A stretch of 64,000 bases of DNA, taken from the NCBI GenBank assembly GCA_011125455.1, contig VKHO01000014.1, positions 62,001 to 126,000 on the forward strand, written 5' to 3'. Below are positions 9,125-18,135 of this stretch, in pieces. The DNA comes from Chlamydiales bacterium STE3 (GTDB lineage: Bacteria > Chlamydiota > Chlamydiia > Chlamydiales > Parachlamydiaceae). Under the pieces are notes generated by a model that saw nothing but the letters and a program-made list of their open reading frames with translations, did no database searches and was not told the origin of the DNA. How positions within the stretch are numbered: the first letter of the stretch is position 1; each line of letters starts with the position of its first letter. Both the position numbers and the translations under genes were made by a program.

Positions 9125-9153
9125 TTGACAAATTCAACTCTATATATTAAAAG
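9125..9153 (+). promoter_or_regulatory. Weak promoter candidate for the exported methyltransferase/GT92 cluster
   Basis: A consensus TTGACA at 9125-9130 is followed by AT-rich DNA with TAAAAG at a 17-base spacing; a better TATATT sits only 12 bases away. The 212-bp gap between the divergent genes must contain promoters for both sides, so this is the best candidate but weak. Confidence 0.3.
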
Positions 9154-9180
9154 AAAAATTTTTACCAAGGTTACACTAAA

Positions 9181-9825
9181 ATGTACTCAACACAATTCTA
9201 TCTTACATTATGCATTTTTTTTACTTTTCTGCATTGTTTTGCCTCGGAGGTAATCCCTGAACCTTATCGTTCGATCCAAACTCTCCCCTTCGATGGAGAT
9301 GGATGGTTCATCAATCAGAAATCCATAGATTCGTGCTTTTTAAGTAAAAAAGACATTCATACAGTCATAGAAGTTGGTTCTTGGCTTGGGGCTTCCACAA
9401 GATATATTGCTCAGAAATTGCCTGAAGGTGGCAGACTCTATGCTGTTGATACTTGGCTTGGATCTTGGTCCCCAACTCAATCCGTTTATTTTCAAAACGA
9501 TCCGCGCCTCCCATACGCCTATCAGCTCTTCTTGTCGAATACTATACATGCCAAACTTACTCAAGTCATTATCCCATTGCGTATGGAATCTAATGAAGCT
9601 GCTAAAGCGCTCAATTTGCAAGCAGACCTTATCTATATTGATGCTTGCCACGAAGAAGAAAGCGTTTATCAGGATATCATGGCTTGGTATCCGCACCTAA
9701 ATGAAGGGGGTATTTTTTGTGGAGATGATTGGCTGTGGGAGTCTGTGCGCAACGGTGTTCACCGAGCTTCATTACAACTTAATCGAGAAGTTGTTTACGA
9801 ACATAATTTTTGGAAATTTTTATAA
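9181..9825 (+). CDS. Exported class I SAM-dependent methyltransferase (Methyltransf_24-like)
   Basis: 214 residues with a Rossmann methyltransferase core. Motif I is HTVIEVGSWLGASTRYIA (about residues 60-77), motif II has RLYAVDTWLGSW, and the acidic strand 4 motif is ADLIYIDACHEEESVYQDI, then GGIFCGDDW. The N terminus (MYSTQFYLTLCIFFTFLHCFAS) is a Sec signal peptide with likely cleavage after FA. SAM is not expected outside the cytosol of a free-living cell, so export is odd. It is followed 12 bp later by a second protein with the same architecture, and then a GT92-like gene. The substrate is unknown. Confidence 0.75.
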   Translation: MYSTQFYLTLCIFFTFLHCFASEVIPEPYRSIQTLPFDGDGWFINQKSIDSCFLSKKDIHTVIEVGSWLGASTRYIAQKLPEGGRLYAVDTWLGSWSPTQSVYFQNDPRLPYAYQLFLSNTIHAKLTQVIIPLRMESNEAAKALNLQADLIYIDACHEEESVYQDIMAWYPHLNEGGIFCGDDWLWESVRNGVHRASLQLNREVVYEHNFWKFL

Positions 9826-9837
9826 TTAGGGCGATTC

Positions 9838-10590
9838 ATGCAGCACATCATTTTTAAATTTTCTGTTATCCTTTTACTACTTGGACAAACAATTCAGGCA
9901 GAATATGGTTTCCTTTCTACTCAAATAGATAAAACTTCATTTCAGCTAATTACTCATGTTTTGCAAAGTATTGATAATGCAGATAAAGGTATTTCCAAAT
10001 TATCCCAAGAAGTTTTGGAGATTGATGGCATGTCAAGTGCTAAAGGACGCCATTTATTAAATAACTTATGCACATTTCCGGAAAGCCGATATCTTGAAAT
10101 TGGCTCTTGGAAAGGTTCAACTTGGATTTCTGCTTTATATGCTAACCAAAACACGGTTTCTGAAGCTGTTGCCATAGATAATTGGATGTGGACATTTTCA
10201 GGGGGATCAGAACTAGAATTTGTCAAAAATTGTGAAACATTTATTCATGGATTAAATTATCGATACCATTCACACGATGCCTTTACCTTAAGCAAGTATA
10301 AACTCTTTAATCAGCCTGCAAATATTTATTTTTATGATTGTGACCATTCTGTGCTATCTCATGAGCTTGCTTTAACTTATTACGACGAGGTTTTAGATGA
10401 CCTCTTCATCCTAGTAATAGATGATTGGAATTGGGAGGATGTTAGAGAAGGAACTCTTAAAGCTTTTTCCAAATTGCACTACAATGTGCTTTTTTCCATT
10501 GTATTACCTGCTGAATTCAAAGGGGACAAAAAAAACTGGTGGAATGGCTTATACGTTGCTGTGATTCGCAAATCACATGAAAAGAATTAA
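9838..10590 (+). CDS. Second exported class I methyltransferase, related to its upstream neighbour
   Basis: 250 residues. The signal peptide ends in the canonical TIQA-EYG cleavage site at about residue 21. The SAM-binding motif reads SRYLEIGSWKGSTWISALYA (about residues 81-100), strand 2 ends AVAIDNW, strand 4 gives NIYFYDCDHSVLSHELAL, and strand 5 contains LVIDDWNWEDVREGTLKAF. The order of motifs and the shared DDW tail match the gene at 9181, so the pair probably arose by duplication, though divergence is high. The end overlaps the next gene by 14 bp, implying co-translation. Methyl acceptor unknown. Confidence 0.75.
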   Translation: MQHIIFKFSVILLLLGQTIQAEYGFLSTQIDKTSFQLITHVLQSIDNADKGISKLSQEVLEIDGMSSAKGRHLLNNLCTFPESRYLEIGSWKGSTWISALYANQNTVSEAVAIDNWMWTFSGGSELEFVKNCETFIHGLNYRYHSHDAFTLSKYKLFNQPANIYFYDCDHSVLSHELALTYYDEVLDDLFILVIDDWNWEDVREGTLKAFSKLHYNVLFSIVLPAEFKGDKKNWWNGLYVAVIRKSHEKN

Positions 10591-11512
10591 TTGCTGCATA
10601 TTTTTCTTTTTTCTGATTTTTAATATCACGCAAAGTTTATATGGGAAAGAATTAGAAAAGAAAAATTACCGCTACCAAGTTTCTATATGCGCAATTTTTC
10701 GCGATGAAGCACCTTACATTAAGGAGTGGCTCGAATTTCACAAACTGGTGGGTATTGAACATTTCTATCTTATCAACCACTTTAGCAGTGATGATTACTT
10801 GTCCATTCTTCAGCCCTATATTGACTCAGGAGAAGTCGAGCTTTTTCAATGCACCGATGATCGCTTTGATGCTTACAGTTTTATGTATTGTATCCAACCT
10901 GATGAGTACTCAAAAATTATTGAATATTCTAAGGAGGAAACCAAGTGGCTAGCTATCATTGATTCTGATGAATTTCTTTTTCCTGTTTCTTGTGATTCAT
11001 TGCAAGGATTTTTAAAAGATTATGAATCTTATGGCGGTGTTTATGTCTTTTGGCAGATGTTTGGAACTTCACTTGTCCCCAAAGTTCCCTCAAATCGCTT
11101 GCAGATAGAAATGTTTGTTTTCCAATCAGATAAAAATTATTATTTTAACAAATGGGGAAAAAGCATTGTAAGGCCTGATCGGGTTGAAAAAGCGCACCTA
11201 CATTTTTGCAAGTATAAAGCACCCTATGTACACGTTTTTCCTGACGAGTCGCTAATCCCTGAATTTGATGTCATCATGAATAATGACACGAAAATTATCC
11301 CTGAATTTCAAGTCGATGTTTCCAAAATCCGCATTAACCATTACTGGACAAGAGATGAAGATTATTCTAGAAGAATCAAACATCCGAGATATTTAGAGTG
11401 GGGATTGGAAAAGGAATATTTCAACCGTCTTGATGCGTTGAGTAAACAGCCTAATTACATTATTTTTAAGTATCTAGATCGCTTACGAGAAAAAATGTTT
11501 CCTAGCGATTAA
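10577..11512 (+). CDS. Exported GT92-like (DUF23) glycosyltransferase
   Basis: 311 residues with a glycosyltransferase family 92/DUF23 pattern: VSICAIFRDEAPYIKEWLEF (about residues 34-53), then GIEHFYLINHFSSDD, and the DXD-type donor site in WLAIIDSDEFLFPV near residue 133. The late motif HVFPDESLIPE and RINHYWTRDEDYSRR also fit GT92. The N terminus (MKRINCCIFFFFLIFNITQS) is a signal peptide or signal anchor. GT92 proteins add galactose to N-glycan cores in animals; the bacterial substrate is not known. It is the last gene of a three-gene cluster and overlaps the methyltransferase gene by 14 bp. Confidence 0.75.
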   Translation: MKRINCCIFFFFLIFNITQSLYGKELEKKNYRYQVSICAIFRDEAPYIKEWLEFHKLVGIEHFYLINHFSSDDYLSILQPYIDSGEVELFQCTDDRFDAYSFMYCIQPDEYSKIIEYSKEETKWLAIIDSDEFLFPVSCDSLQGFLKDYESYGGVYVFWQMFGTSLVPKVPSNRLQIEMFVFQSDKNYYFNKWGKSIVRPDRVEKAHLHFCKYKAPYVHVFPDESLIPEFDVIMNNDTKIIPEFQVDVSKIRINHYWTRDEDYSRRIKHPRYLEWGLEKEYFNRLDALSKQPNYIIFKYLDRLREKMFPSD

Positions 11513-11598
11513 CTACATTTTTTTACAAGGCCTCGCCTTAAAAAAATAACTCTGCTACTTTCTGGTCAAATGATTTTTGTAACCAAAAAGGCGCTTTT

Positions 11599-14364
11599 AT
11601 GCCGGATGAAAACATTCTTAATGTAGCTTTACCCAATCTTGAATTATTTGAAGATCTTTATAAAAAATATCTTAAAGATGAAGAAAATGTAGATCCGCAT
11701 TGGCAAAAAGTTTTTGCAGCTTTTGAGCGCGAAGTACCCATGCAAAGTGAGACCTCAAAGTTTACAGAAAATGACTCGAAAAAACTTAAGGTTTACAGGT
11801 TGATTGAAGCTTACCGTACTTTTGGACACCTTGCCGCTAAGGTTAATCCTATTAATAATAAGGAAGCGATAGAACCCTGGCAGCTTAGTCTAGAACACCT
11901 AGGTTTTAGCAAAGAAGATTTTCCACAAAATTTCCCCACCTGTGGTTTTTTGAAAGAAGGTGAGGCTCCTCTAAGGGAGCTGATTAGCGCTTTAAAAGAA
12001 ACTTATTGTGGTCAAATAGCTTTTGAATACATGGGCTTTCAGAGTCCCGAGCTAGAGAGTTGGCTACAGAAAAAAATTGAACCAACTCGCTCAAAGGCAC
12101 AGCTGTCAATCGATCAAAAACAAGAAATTCTGCAACACCTGAATAAATCCGAACTTTTGGAAGCTTTTCTACATACGAAGTACATGGGTCAAAAAAGATT
12201 CTCAATTGAAGGAGGGGAAACACTCATTCCAATGCTTGCAGCTTTAGTGGAGGTTAGTGCCCAAGATGGAATCAAAGAATTTTACTTGGGAATGGCTCAT
12301 CGTGGGAGACTTAACGTACTAGCAAACATCATTCATAAATCTTTTTCAGAAATTTTTTCAGAATTTGATGAGGGGTACATACCTGATTCTTTTGAAGGCA
12401 GTGGGGATGTAAAATACCATAAAGGTTTTTTCTCAGACGTTCAGACAATTCATGGACATAAAATTCAAATTAACTTAATTCCCAATCCGAGCCATCTAGA
12501 GTCAGTTAATCCAGTAGTAGAGGGGGAAGTTTTTGCAAGGCAGATAAAACTCAATGATACTCAAAAGAAGAAAGTGCTTGCCGTTTTAGTTCATGGAGAT
12601 GCTGCTTTAGCCGGGCAAGGTATTATTTACGAAACATTACAGCTTTACCGTCTTCCTAATTACTCTACAGGGGGAACGGTCCATATCGTAGTAAATAATC
12701 AAATAGGCTTTACTACATTACCCAATGAAGCTCGCTCTACACATTATTGCACCGATATCGCTAAAGCCTTTGGTGCACCTATTTTCCATGTCAATGCTGA
12801 AGATCCAGAAACTTGTGTCTATGCAACTTTATTGGCAATAGAATTAAGACAAAAATTTCATTGTGATGTCTTTATTGATCTTAATTGCTATCGGAAATAT
12901 GGGCATAATGAAGGAGATGAACCAGCCTTTACCCAACCTTTGGAGTATAAAGTCATTCGTGCAAAGAAACCTATTCGTGAAATATACCGGGATCATCTTA
13001 TCTCCCAGGGTTTAATTGAAAAATACATGGCTGAGAGTCTCGAAAATGAGTTTAAAAAATCTTTACGTCAAGCCTTAAAGGCAACTAAACCCGATCCGAT
13101 TCGAGTCCCAGAGTCTATAGCAAATGTGGAAGAAGCGGAACCCCCTTCTAGGATTGAAACGAAAGTCTCTTATAAATTACTTAGAGAGGTGGCTGAGCAG
13201 ATTTGTGCCACTCCACCTAACTTTACACTTCATCCCAAACTTGAGCACTTATTGAAAGATAGACTCAATATGGTGATTCCTAAAGGCAAAACGAAGCCTT
13301 TAGATTGGGGGATGGCCGAACTTCTAGCCTATGGGACTCTTAGCTGTGAAGGTATTCCTATAAGGCTTTCTGGGCAAGACACGGGTCGAGGAACTTTCAG
13401 CCATCGCCACGCGCTATGGATCGATCAGAGAAAGACACAAAGCTACTTTCCTTTAAGTCATGTTCATCCTCAACAAGCAAGAGCAGATATTGTCAATTCA
13501 CCCCTATCTGAATTTGCTTCTCTTGGTTTTGAATATGGTTACAGCGTTGCATATCCCGAGTCGCTTGTCATTTGGGAAGCTCAGTTTGGCGATTTTGCTA
13601 ATGGAGCCCAAGTGATTATTGACCAATATATTTCTTCTGCTGAACAAAAATGGGGGCAAAAGTCGGGGATTGTCCTGTACTTACCTCATGGCTATGAGGG
13701 GCAAGGACCTGAACATTCTTCGGCAAGAATCGAAAGGTTTCTCTCTCTTGCCGGAAATCGTAATCTTATCATTGCTTATCCTACTACACCTGCCCAGATG
13801 TTTCATTTGGTAAGAAGGCAAATCATTGGCAAATTACTAAAGCCATTAATTATTATGACGCCAAAAGGTCTTTTGCGACTGCCAGAATGTAGTAGCAGTA
13901 TAGAAGATTTAGAAAATGATTGTTTTGAAGAAATCTTAGATGATGGCAATGAGTATAAAAAAGCTAAACGTGTGATTTTTTGCTGTGGCCGCATTTTTTA
14001 TGATCTAAAAGCAGAGCGGGATAAAAGAAAGGATCGAAATATTGCTATCATTCGTATCGAACAACTTTACCCATTGAATAGGAATAAATTAAAAACCCTT
14101 CTTGATCAATACGCTTTGGCCAAAGAGTTATTTTGGGTTCAGGAAGAACCTGAAAATATGGGAGCCTGGAGTTATATCCACTCTCAAATTATGGCAGAGG
14201 ATAAGAAAAATCGAGGAATTAGTTATGTCGGTCGATTGAGAAGTGCAGCCCCGGCCACAGGATCATATGCCTCTCACAAAAAAGAAATTCAAACGATAAT
14301 TAATAAAATTTTTGATGAAAAAAAACCATCTGCGCTTGACATTGCACAGCACTTTCGCGTCTAA
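11599..14364 (+). CDS. sucA: 2-oxoglutarate dehydrogenase E1 component
   Basis: Thiamine diphosphate-dependent decarboxylase of the 2-oxoglutarate dehydrogenase complex (TCA cycle, cytosol). 921 residues, normal for the family. The N-terminal E2-binding-like segment (LNVALPNLELFEDLYKKYL and DPHWQKVFAAFE) is present. Key motifs: LGMAHRGRLNVLANI near residue 232, HGDAALAGQGIIYETLQL near 332, the TPP-binding YGHNEGDEPAFTQP near 433, and the transketolase-like segment with SGQDTGRGTFSHRH and GYEGQGPEHSSARIERFL. First gene of sucA-sucB-lpdA; the gap to sucB is 39 bp. Confidence 0.97.
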   Translation: MPDENILNVALPNLELFEDLYKKYLKDEENVDPHWQKVFAAFEREVPMQSETSKFTENDSKKLKVYRLIEAYRTFGHLAAKVNPINNKEAIEPWQLSLEHLGFSKEDFPQNFPTCGFLKEGEAPLRELISALKETYCGQIAFEYMGFQSPELESWLQKKIEPTRSKAQLSIDQKQEILQHLNKSELLEAFLHTKYMGQKRFSIEGGETLIPMLAALVEVSAQDGIKEFYLGMAHRGRLNVLANIIHKSFSEIFSEFDEGYIPDSFEGSGDVKYHKGFFSDVQTIHGHKIQINLIPNPSHLESVNPVVEGEVFARQIKLNDTQKKKVLAVLVHGDAALAGQGIIYETLQLYRLPNYSTGGTVHIVVNNQIGFTTLPNEARSTHYCTDIAKAFGAPIFHVNAEDPETCVYATLLAIELRQKFHCDVFIDLNCYRKYGHNEGDEPAFTQPLEYKVIRAKKPIREIYRDHLISQGLIEKYMAESLENEFKKSLRQALKATKPDPIRVPESIANVEEAEPPSRIETKVSYKLLREVAEQICATPPNFTLHPKLEHLLKDRLNMVIPKGKTKPLDWGMAELLAYGTLSCEGIPIRLSGQDTGRGTFSHRHALWIDQRKTQSYFPLSHVHPQQARADIVNSPLSEFASLGFEYGYSVAYPESLVIWEAQFGDFANGAQVIIDQYISSAEQKWGQKSGIVLYLPHGYEGQGPEHSSARIERFLSLAGNRNLIIAYPTTPAQMFHLVRRQIIGKLLKPLIIMTPKGLLRLPECSSSIEDLENDCFEEILDDGNEYKKAKRVIFCCGRIFYDLKAERDKRKDRNIAIIRIEQLYPLNRNKLKTLLDQYALAKELFWVQEEPENMGAWSYIHSQIMAEDKKNRGISYVGRLRSAAPATGSYASHKKEIQTIINKIFDEKKPSALDIAQHFRV

Positions 14365-14403
14365 TCTAATTTAAGAATTTTATTGGCTTACGAAGGACAA
14401 AAT

Positions 14404-15558
14404 ATGAAAACGGAAATTGCTGTTCCTAGAATGGGAGAGTCCATCAGCGAAGCGACCATAGGAGTGATCTTAAAGCCATCAGGGGAATTTGTGAAGGCAG
14501 ATGATGAAATCCTTGAACTAGAAACAGATAAAGTCAATCAAGTAATTTATGCCCCAACATCGGGTGTCTTGACTCTGATAGTTAAACAAAATGATTCTGT
14601 GAAAATTGGGGATTTACTGGGCCATATAGATGAGGCTGAAGCCCCTGTCGAAAAACCTGAATTAAAAGTTGAAAAAATGCAGGAAGAGTTGCCATTGCCT
14701 TCTAAGCCAACATCAATACCCAAAGAACCTTTAGGCGCTCGAAAATCAAAAGAGGCATTTATTGAGGATTTAAAAAACTTAGCAAAAGAACCCTCTGGGC
14801 CTGTTCCTAAATCTCATCTAAAAAACCCGCTTATTACAAGGACTCCTCTTCCTCTGGGGCGAGGGGAGACGCGCAAAAAGCTCTCTAAAATACGACGTGT
14901 AATTGCAGAAAGAATGGTACAGGCTCAAGCCACCACAGCTTCTTTAACAACCTTTAATGAAGTGGATTTGACGCAAGTTATGCTGATTAGAGACCGTTTT
15001 AAAGAAGCTTATGTTAAAGAATATGGCATCAAATTAGGATTGATGTCCTTTTTCGTTAAAGCGACCATTTCTGCATTAAAAGAATACCCTGAGATTAATG
15101 CTTACTTAGATGGCGATGAGCTTGTTTATCGCGAATACTTGGATATTGGGATTGCTGTTAGTACCGATAGAGGTGTCATTGTACCTGTATTACGTGATTG
15201 CGATAATTTAAGTTTTGCAGAAATCGAACTTGCTATCGATGCCTATGCTCAGCAAGCGAGGCAAGGAAAAATTTCTATAGATGACCTGCAAGGTGGTGGC
15301 TTCACCATTACCAATGGTGGGGTGTTTGGCTCCCTGCTTTCAACTCCTATTCTATCGCCTCCGCAAACAGGAATATTAGGAATGCACAAGGTCGTCAAGC
15401 GTCCAGTCGCGATAAGCGACCAAATTCTTATCAGGCCAATGATGTATGTTGCTTTAACCTACGATCATCGTGTTATCGATGGCAGAGAAGCCGTTTCCTT
15501 TTTAGTTCATATTAAACAACGTTTAGAAGACCCAACCCGTTTGTTGTTGGAAATATAA
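14404..15558 (+). CDS. sucB: Dihydrolipoyl succinyltransferase (E2)
   Basis: Transfers the succinyl group to CoA in the 2-oxoglutarate dehydrogenase complex. The lipoyl domain occupies the first 75 residues with lipoyl lysine in [18 protein letters not shown] proline-rich linker and a short peripheral-subunit-binding-like segment follow, then the catalytic domain from about residue 155 with [18 protein letters not shown] and the active-site [16 protein letters not shown] longer frame opens at a TTG at 14383, but the ATG at 14404 has a good ribosome binding site (GAAGGACAAAAT) and starts exactly at the lipoyl domain. The stop shares one base with the lpdA start (TAATG). Confidence 0.96.
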   Translation: MKTEIAVPRMGESISEATIGVILKPSGEFVKADDEILELETDKVNQVIYAPTSGVLTLIVKQNDSVKIGDLLGHIDEAEAPVEKPELKVEKMQEELPLPSKPTSIPKEPLGARKSKEAFIEDLKNLAKEPSGPVPKSHLKNPLITRTPLPLGRGETRKKLSKIRRVIAERMVQAQATTASLTTFNEVDLTQVMLIRDRFKEAYVKEYGIKLGLMSFFVKATISALKEYPEINAYLDGDELVYREYLDIGIAVSTDRGVIVPVLRDCDNLSFAEIELAIDAYAQQARQGKISIDDLQGGGFTITNGGVFGSLLSTPILSPPQTGILGMHKVVKRPVAISDQILIRPMMYVALTYDHRVIDGREAVSFLVHIKQRLEDPTRLLLEI

Positions 15559-16937
15559 TGATGTTCGATGTCATTGTGATTGGTTCAGGTCCAGGAGGGT
15601 ACGTTGCCGCTATTCGAGCGAGCCAGCTTGGCTTTAAAGTGGCTTGTATTGAAAAACGCGCAACTTTTGGCGGAACATGTTTGAATATCGGATGCATCCC
15701 TTCAAAAGCCCTCCTTTACTCAACAGAACTATTAGATCTGGTGCGAAAAAAAGGGCAAAACTTGGGCGTGGAATGTTCCGGTCTTAACTATAATTTTGAT
15801 GCAATGATGCAGCGTAAACAGCGGGTGGTTAAAGCCTCAAGTGATGGTGTAGATTATTTATTTAAAAAAAATGGCGTCGAGGTAATTCATGGTACTGCAA
15901 CTCTCCTGAGCCCAAATACGGTTCAAGTCGAGCAAAAAGTGATCGAAGCAAAGCATGTGATTTTAGCAACGGGGTCCGAACCCGCACCCTTGCCATTTTT
16001 ACCTTTTGATGGACAAGTTGTGATCTCTTCTACAGAAGCTTTATCCTTAACAAATGTTCCAAAGAAATTAGGAATTATCGGTGGGGGAGTCATTGGTGTG
16101 GAGTTAGCCTCTGTCTACCAGCGCCTGGGAGCTGAAGTCACCATTATCGAAATGCTTCCTGAAATTTGTGCCGGCATTGACTTGGCCCTCCTGAAACCCT
16201 TTCATAAAGCTCTTACTGAACAAGGGCTTACTATTCACACTTCAACACAGCTAAGAGAGGGGATTATAGGAAATAACCAAGTCACTTTGAAGGCGCAAAA
16301 AGGAGATGAAAATCTCGCCCTAGAAGTAGATAAAGTCTTAGTGGCTGTTGGGCGACGCCCTTTTTCAAGGGATCTTGGACTAAAGGAAATTGGAGTTGTA
16401 ATGGATACAAAAGGCTTTGTTAAGGTTGACAATAATTTTTCAACTTCGATTCCTAATATCTTTGCCATTGGGGACTTGATTGAAGGACCGATGCTAGCTC
16501 ATAAAGCTTCTGAAGAAGGTATAGCTGTTGCAGAAATTATTGCAGGATTGAAGCCAGTAATCAATTACTTAGCAATTCCCAATATTATTTACACACATCC
16601 AGAAGTGGCCTCTATCGGATTTACAGAAGAAGAAGCTCGTAGAAGTAATTTAGAAATATTTACAGGCCATTGTCCCATTCGTTTCAATCCGAGGGCAAGA
16701 TGTATCGAAGAAACGGAAGGGCTTGTCAAAGTGATTGGAGAAAAAAAGAGCGGCCGTCTCATAGGAATGCACATCTTTTCAGGACAAGCATCCGAATTAA
16801 TTGCAGAAGGAGTACTTGCAATAGAGAAAAATGCAACTGTTGAAGAGTTAGCAACTTCTCCAAATGGCCATCCCACATTAAGTGAAGCCATTAAAGAGGC
16901 ATGCCTTGCAGCTCTAGGGCGTCCTATCAATTTATGA
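15558..16937 (+). CDS. lpdA: Dihydrolipoyl dehydrogenase (E3)
   Basis: FAD-dependent reoxidation of dihydrolipoyl groups with NAD+, shared by 2-oxoacid dehydrogenase complexes. 459 residues. N-terminal FAD fold IVIGSGPGGYVAAIRASQLG; redox disulfide in GGTCLNIGCIPSKALL (about residues 37-52); NAD-binding fold GIIGGGVIGVELASVYQRLG; FAD contact FAIGDLIEGPMLAHKASEEG; and the catalytic His-Glu pair in ATSPNGHPTLSEAIKEA at the C terminus. Directly coupled to sucB (one-base overlap). In this layout E3 is within the suc operon, whereas C. trachomatis carries lpdA elsewhere. Confidence 0.97.
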   Translation: MMFDVIVIGSGPGGYVAAIRASQLGFKVACIEKRATFGGTCLNIGCIPSKALLYSTELLDLVRKKGQNLGVECSGLNYNFDAMMQRKQRVVKASSDGVDYLFKKNGVEVIHGTATLLSPNTVQVEQKVIEAKHVILATGSEPAPLPFLPFDGQVVISSTEALSLTNVPKKLGIIGGGVIGVELASVYQRLGAEVTIIEMLPEICAGIDLALLKPFHKALTEQGLTIHTSTQLREGIIGNNQVTLKAQKGDENLALEVDKVLVAVGRRPFSRDLGLKEIGVVMDTKGFVKVDNNFSTSIPNIFAIGDLIEGPMLAHKASEEGIAVAEIIAGLKPVINYLAIPNIIYTHPEVASIGFTEEEARRSNLEIFTGHCPIRFNPRARCIEETEGLVKVIGEKKSGRLIGMHIFSGQASELIAEGVLAIEKNATVEELATSPNGHPTLSEAIKEACLAALGRPINL

Positions 16938-16996
16938 CTCATCTTACCCAAAAGGAGCAGATGAACAAGCAGATTTTTTGAATCTCAATTAAATTC

Positions 16997-17040
16997 AAAA
17001 ATGCTCGCAATATTTTACAAATATTGCTGTGCTTTTTGAA
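16997..17040 (+). terminator. Probable rho-independent terminator of sucA-sucB-lpdA
   Basis: The core stem GCAATATTT pairs perfectly with AAATATTGC across a three-base loop (17007-17027). Outer bases CAAAAATGC and GCTTTTTG extend the hairpin with a small bulge, leaving a T-run on the plus strand, 60 bp after the lpdA stop. Confidence 0.6.
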
Positions 17041-17177
17041 CGATTTGATTTTTCAAAATCTCTTGCTTCTTCATTTTGTTCTTTTTGCGTAAGGTAAGTT
17101 TATAAGTCGCCTCATTCTTAGTTTTTTTAAAGAAAATATCAAGCTATATAAAACCCACTAAGAAAAGTTTTTAATTA

Positions 17178-18062
17178 CTATCCAAGCGCGCTGATCACAA
17201 TACCAGCCGCACAGGTAGCATTTGTGATGGTGTTGAATTTTTCTCCATAAAGTTTGGATGCCCAAACATTACAAAGAATAATCGTTGCTACAGAAAAACT
17301 AGGAAAAAGAATCGTTTTCTCAATAGGAAGAGCAATTTTTGTCGCAAGCAGTAAAAGGCATGTCGCAGCCCCATTGGCAATTCCCGCCATTGTGCCATAA
17401 AAAATAACTTGTTTTTGAGCTTTTGCTTTCTCGTATAGGCAAATAAAGCCTTGTAAAACTGTTGCAGTAGCAAATTGTGCTGGCATGAACCAAATGTCAT
17501 CTTCGGCTTGAACCGGAATAAAATCGCATTCAAATAAAAGGCACCTAGCCTGCATGAGTGAAAGTGCTGCAATCTGAATAATAAAGCAGGCTAGAGCATA
17601 CTTTAGCCACGCAAAGGATGCGTTTCCTTGTCTTTCCCCTCTGCACCCCCAGTACAAACCAAAAAGAACAAAAAGTAATCCAATGACTTGACATAGGCTA
17701 CAAGAAAATCCGTAACTTGCACCAAATATTAGAAATAGAAGAATCCCAGGAAAAATAGCGCTTGCATTTTGAAAGGCAAAAGTCAAGCCAGCAGGACCTC
17801 GGGATAAAGCTTGTGAAGTCGCAAGCATGAGTCCAATACTGAGCATTCCTAGAAGTGCGCCAATTCCAATCATCAACCAACTAGGAGAATGTAGCCTTAA
17901 CTCTGCATAAATCACCAAGGAAATTAAAAATGAAGAGAGAAAGTAAATGAATAAATAAAAATTAGGCCCGCTACTCATATTTGATGAGGAGCTTCGTCTA
18001 AAAAAATAGTTTGCAAAGGATGCACAGCCGGAAGCTAATAATGCGAATGTAATTCCGTTCAT
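17178..18062 (-). CDS. DMT/EamA-like membrane transporter
   Basis: 294 residues with about ten hydrophobic segments, arranged as two five-helix halves, as in drug/metabolite transporters. The first half includes ALLASGCASFANYFFRRSSS and GPAGLTFAFQNASAIFPGIL; the second starts around YALACFIIQIAALSLMQA and ends with NTITNATCAAGIVISALG. The AFQNASAIFPGILL segment matches the helix 4 pattern of EamA proteins. The substrate cannot be read from sequence. It is monocistronic by spacing: 73 bp separate it from the upstream unknown gene, and it converges with lpdA. Confidence 0.7.
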   Translation of the reverse strand: MNGITFALLASGCASFANYFFRRSSSSNMSSGPNFYLFIYFLSSFLISLVIYAELRLHSPSWLMIGIGALLGMLSIGLMLATSQALSRGPAGLTFAFQNASAIFPGILLFLIFGASYGFSCSLCQVIGLLFVLFGLYWGCRGERQGNASFAWLKYALACFIIQIAALSLMQARCLLFECDFIPVQAEDDIWFMPAQFATATVLQGFICLYEKAKAQKQVIFYGTMAGIANGAATCLLLLATKIALPIEKTILFPSFSVATIILCNVWASKLYGEKFNTITNATCAAGIVISALG

Positions 18063-18135
18063 AAGTATAATATTATAAATGAACGTACAATTTAACCCAA
18101 GGTTAGCTCAAAGTTTCTTTAATAAAAAAAATTAT

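Noticed and set aside
9340-9700. Overlapping frames on both strands within the first exported methyltransferase
   Set aside because: Only the +1 frame carries SAM-binding motifs and a signal peptide; the others are shadows.
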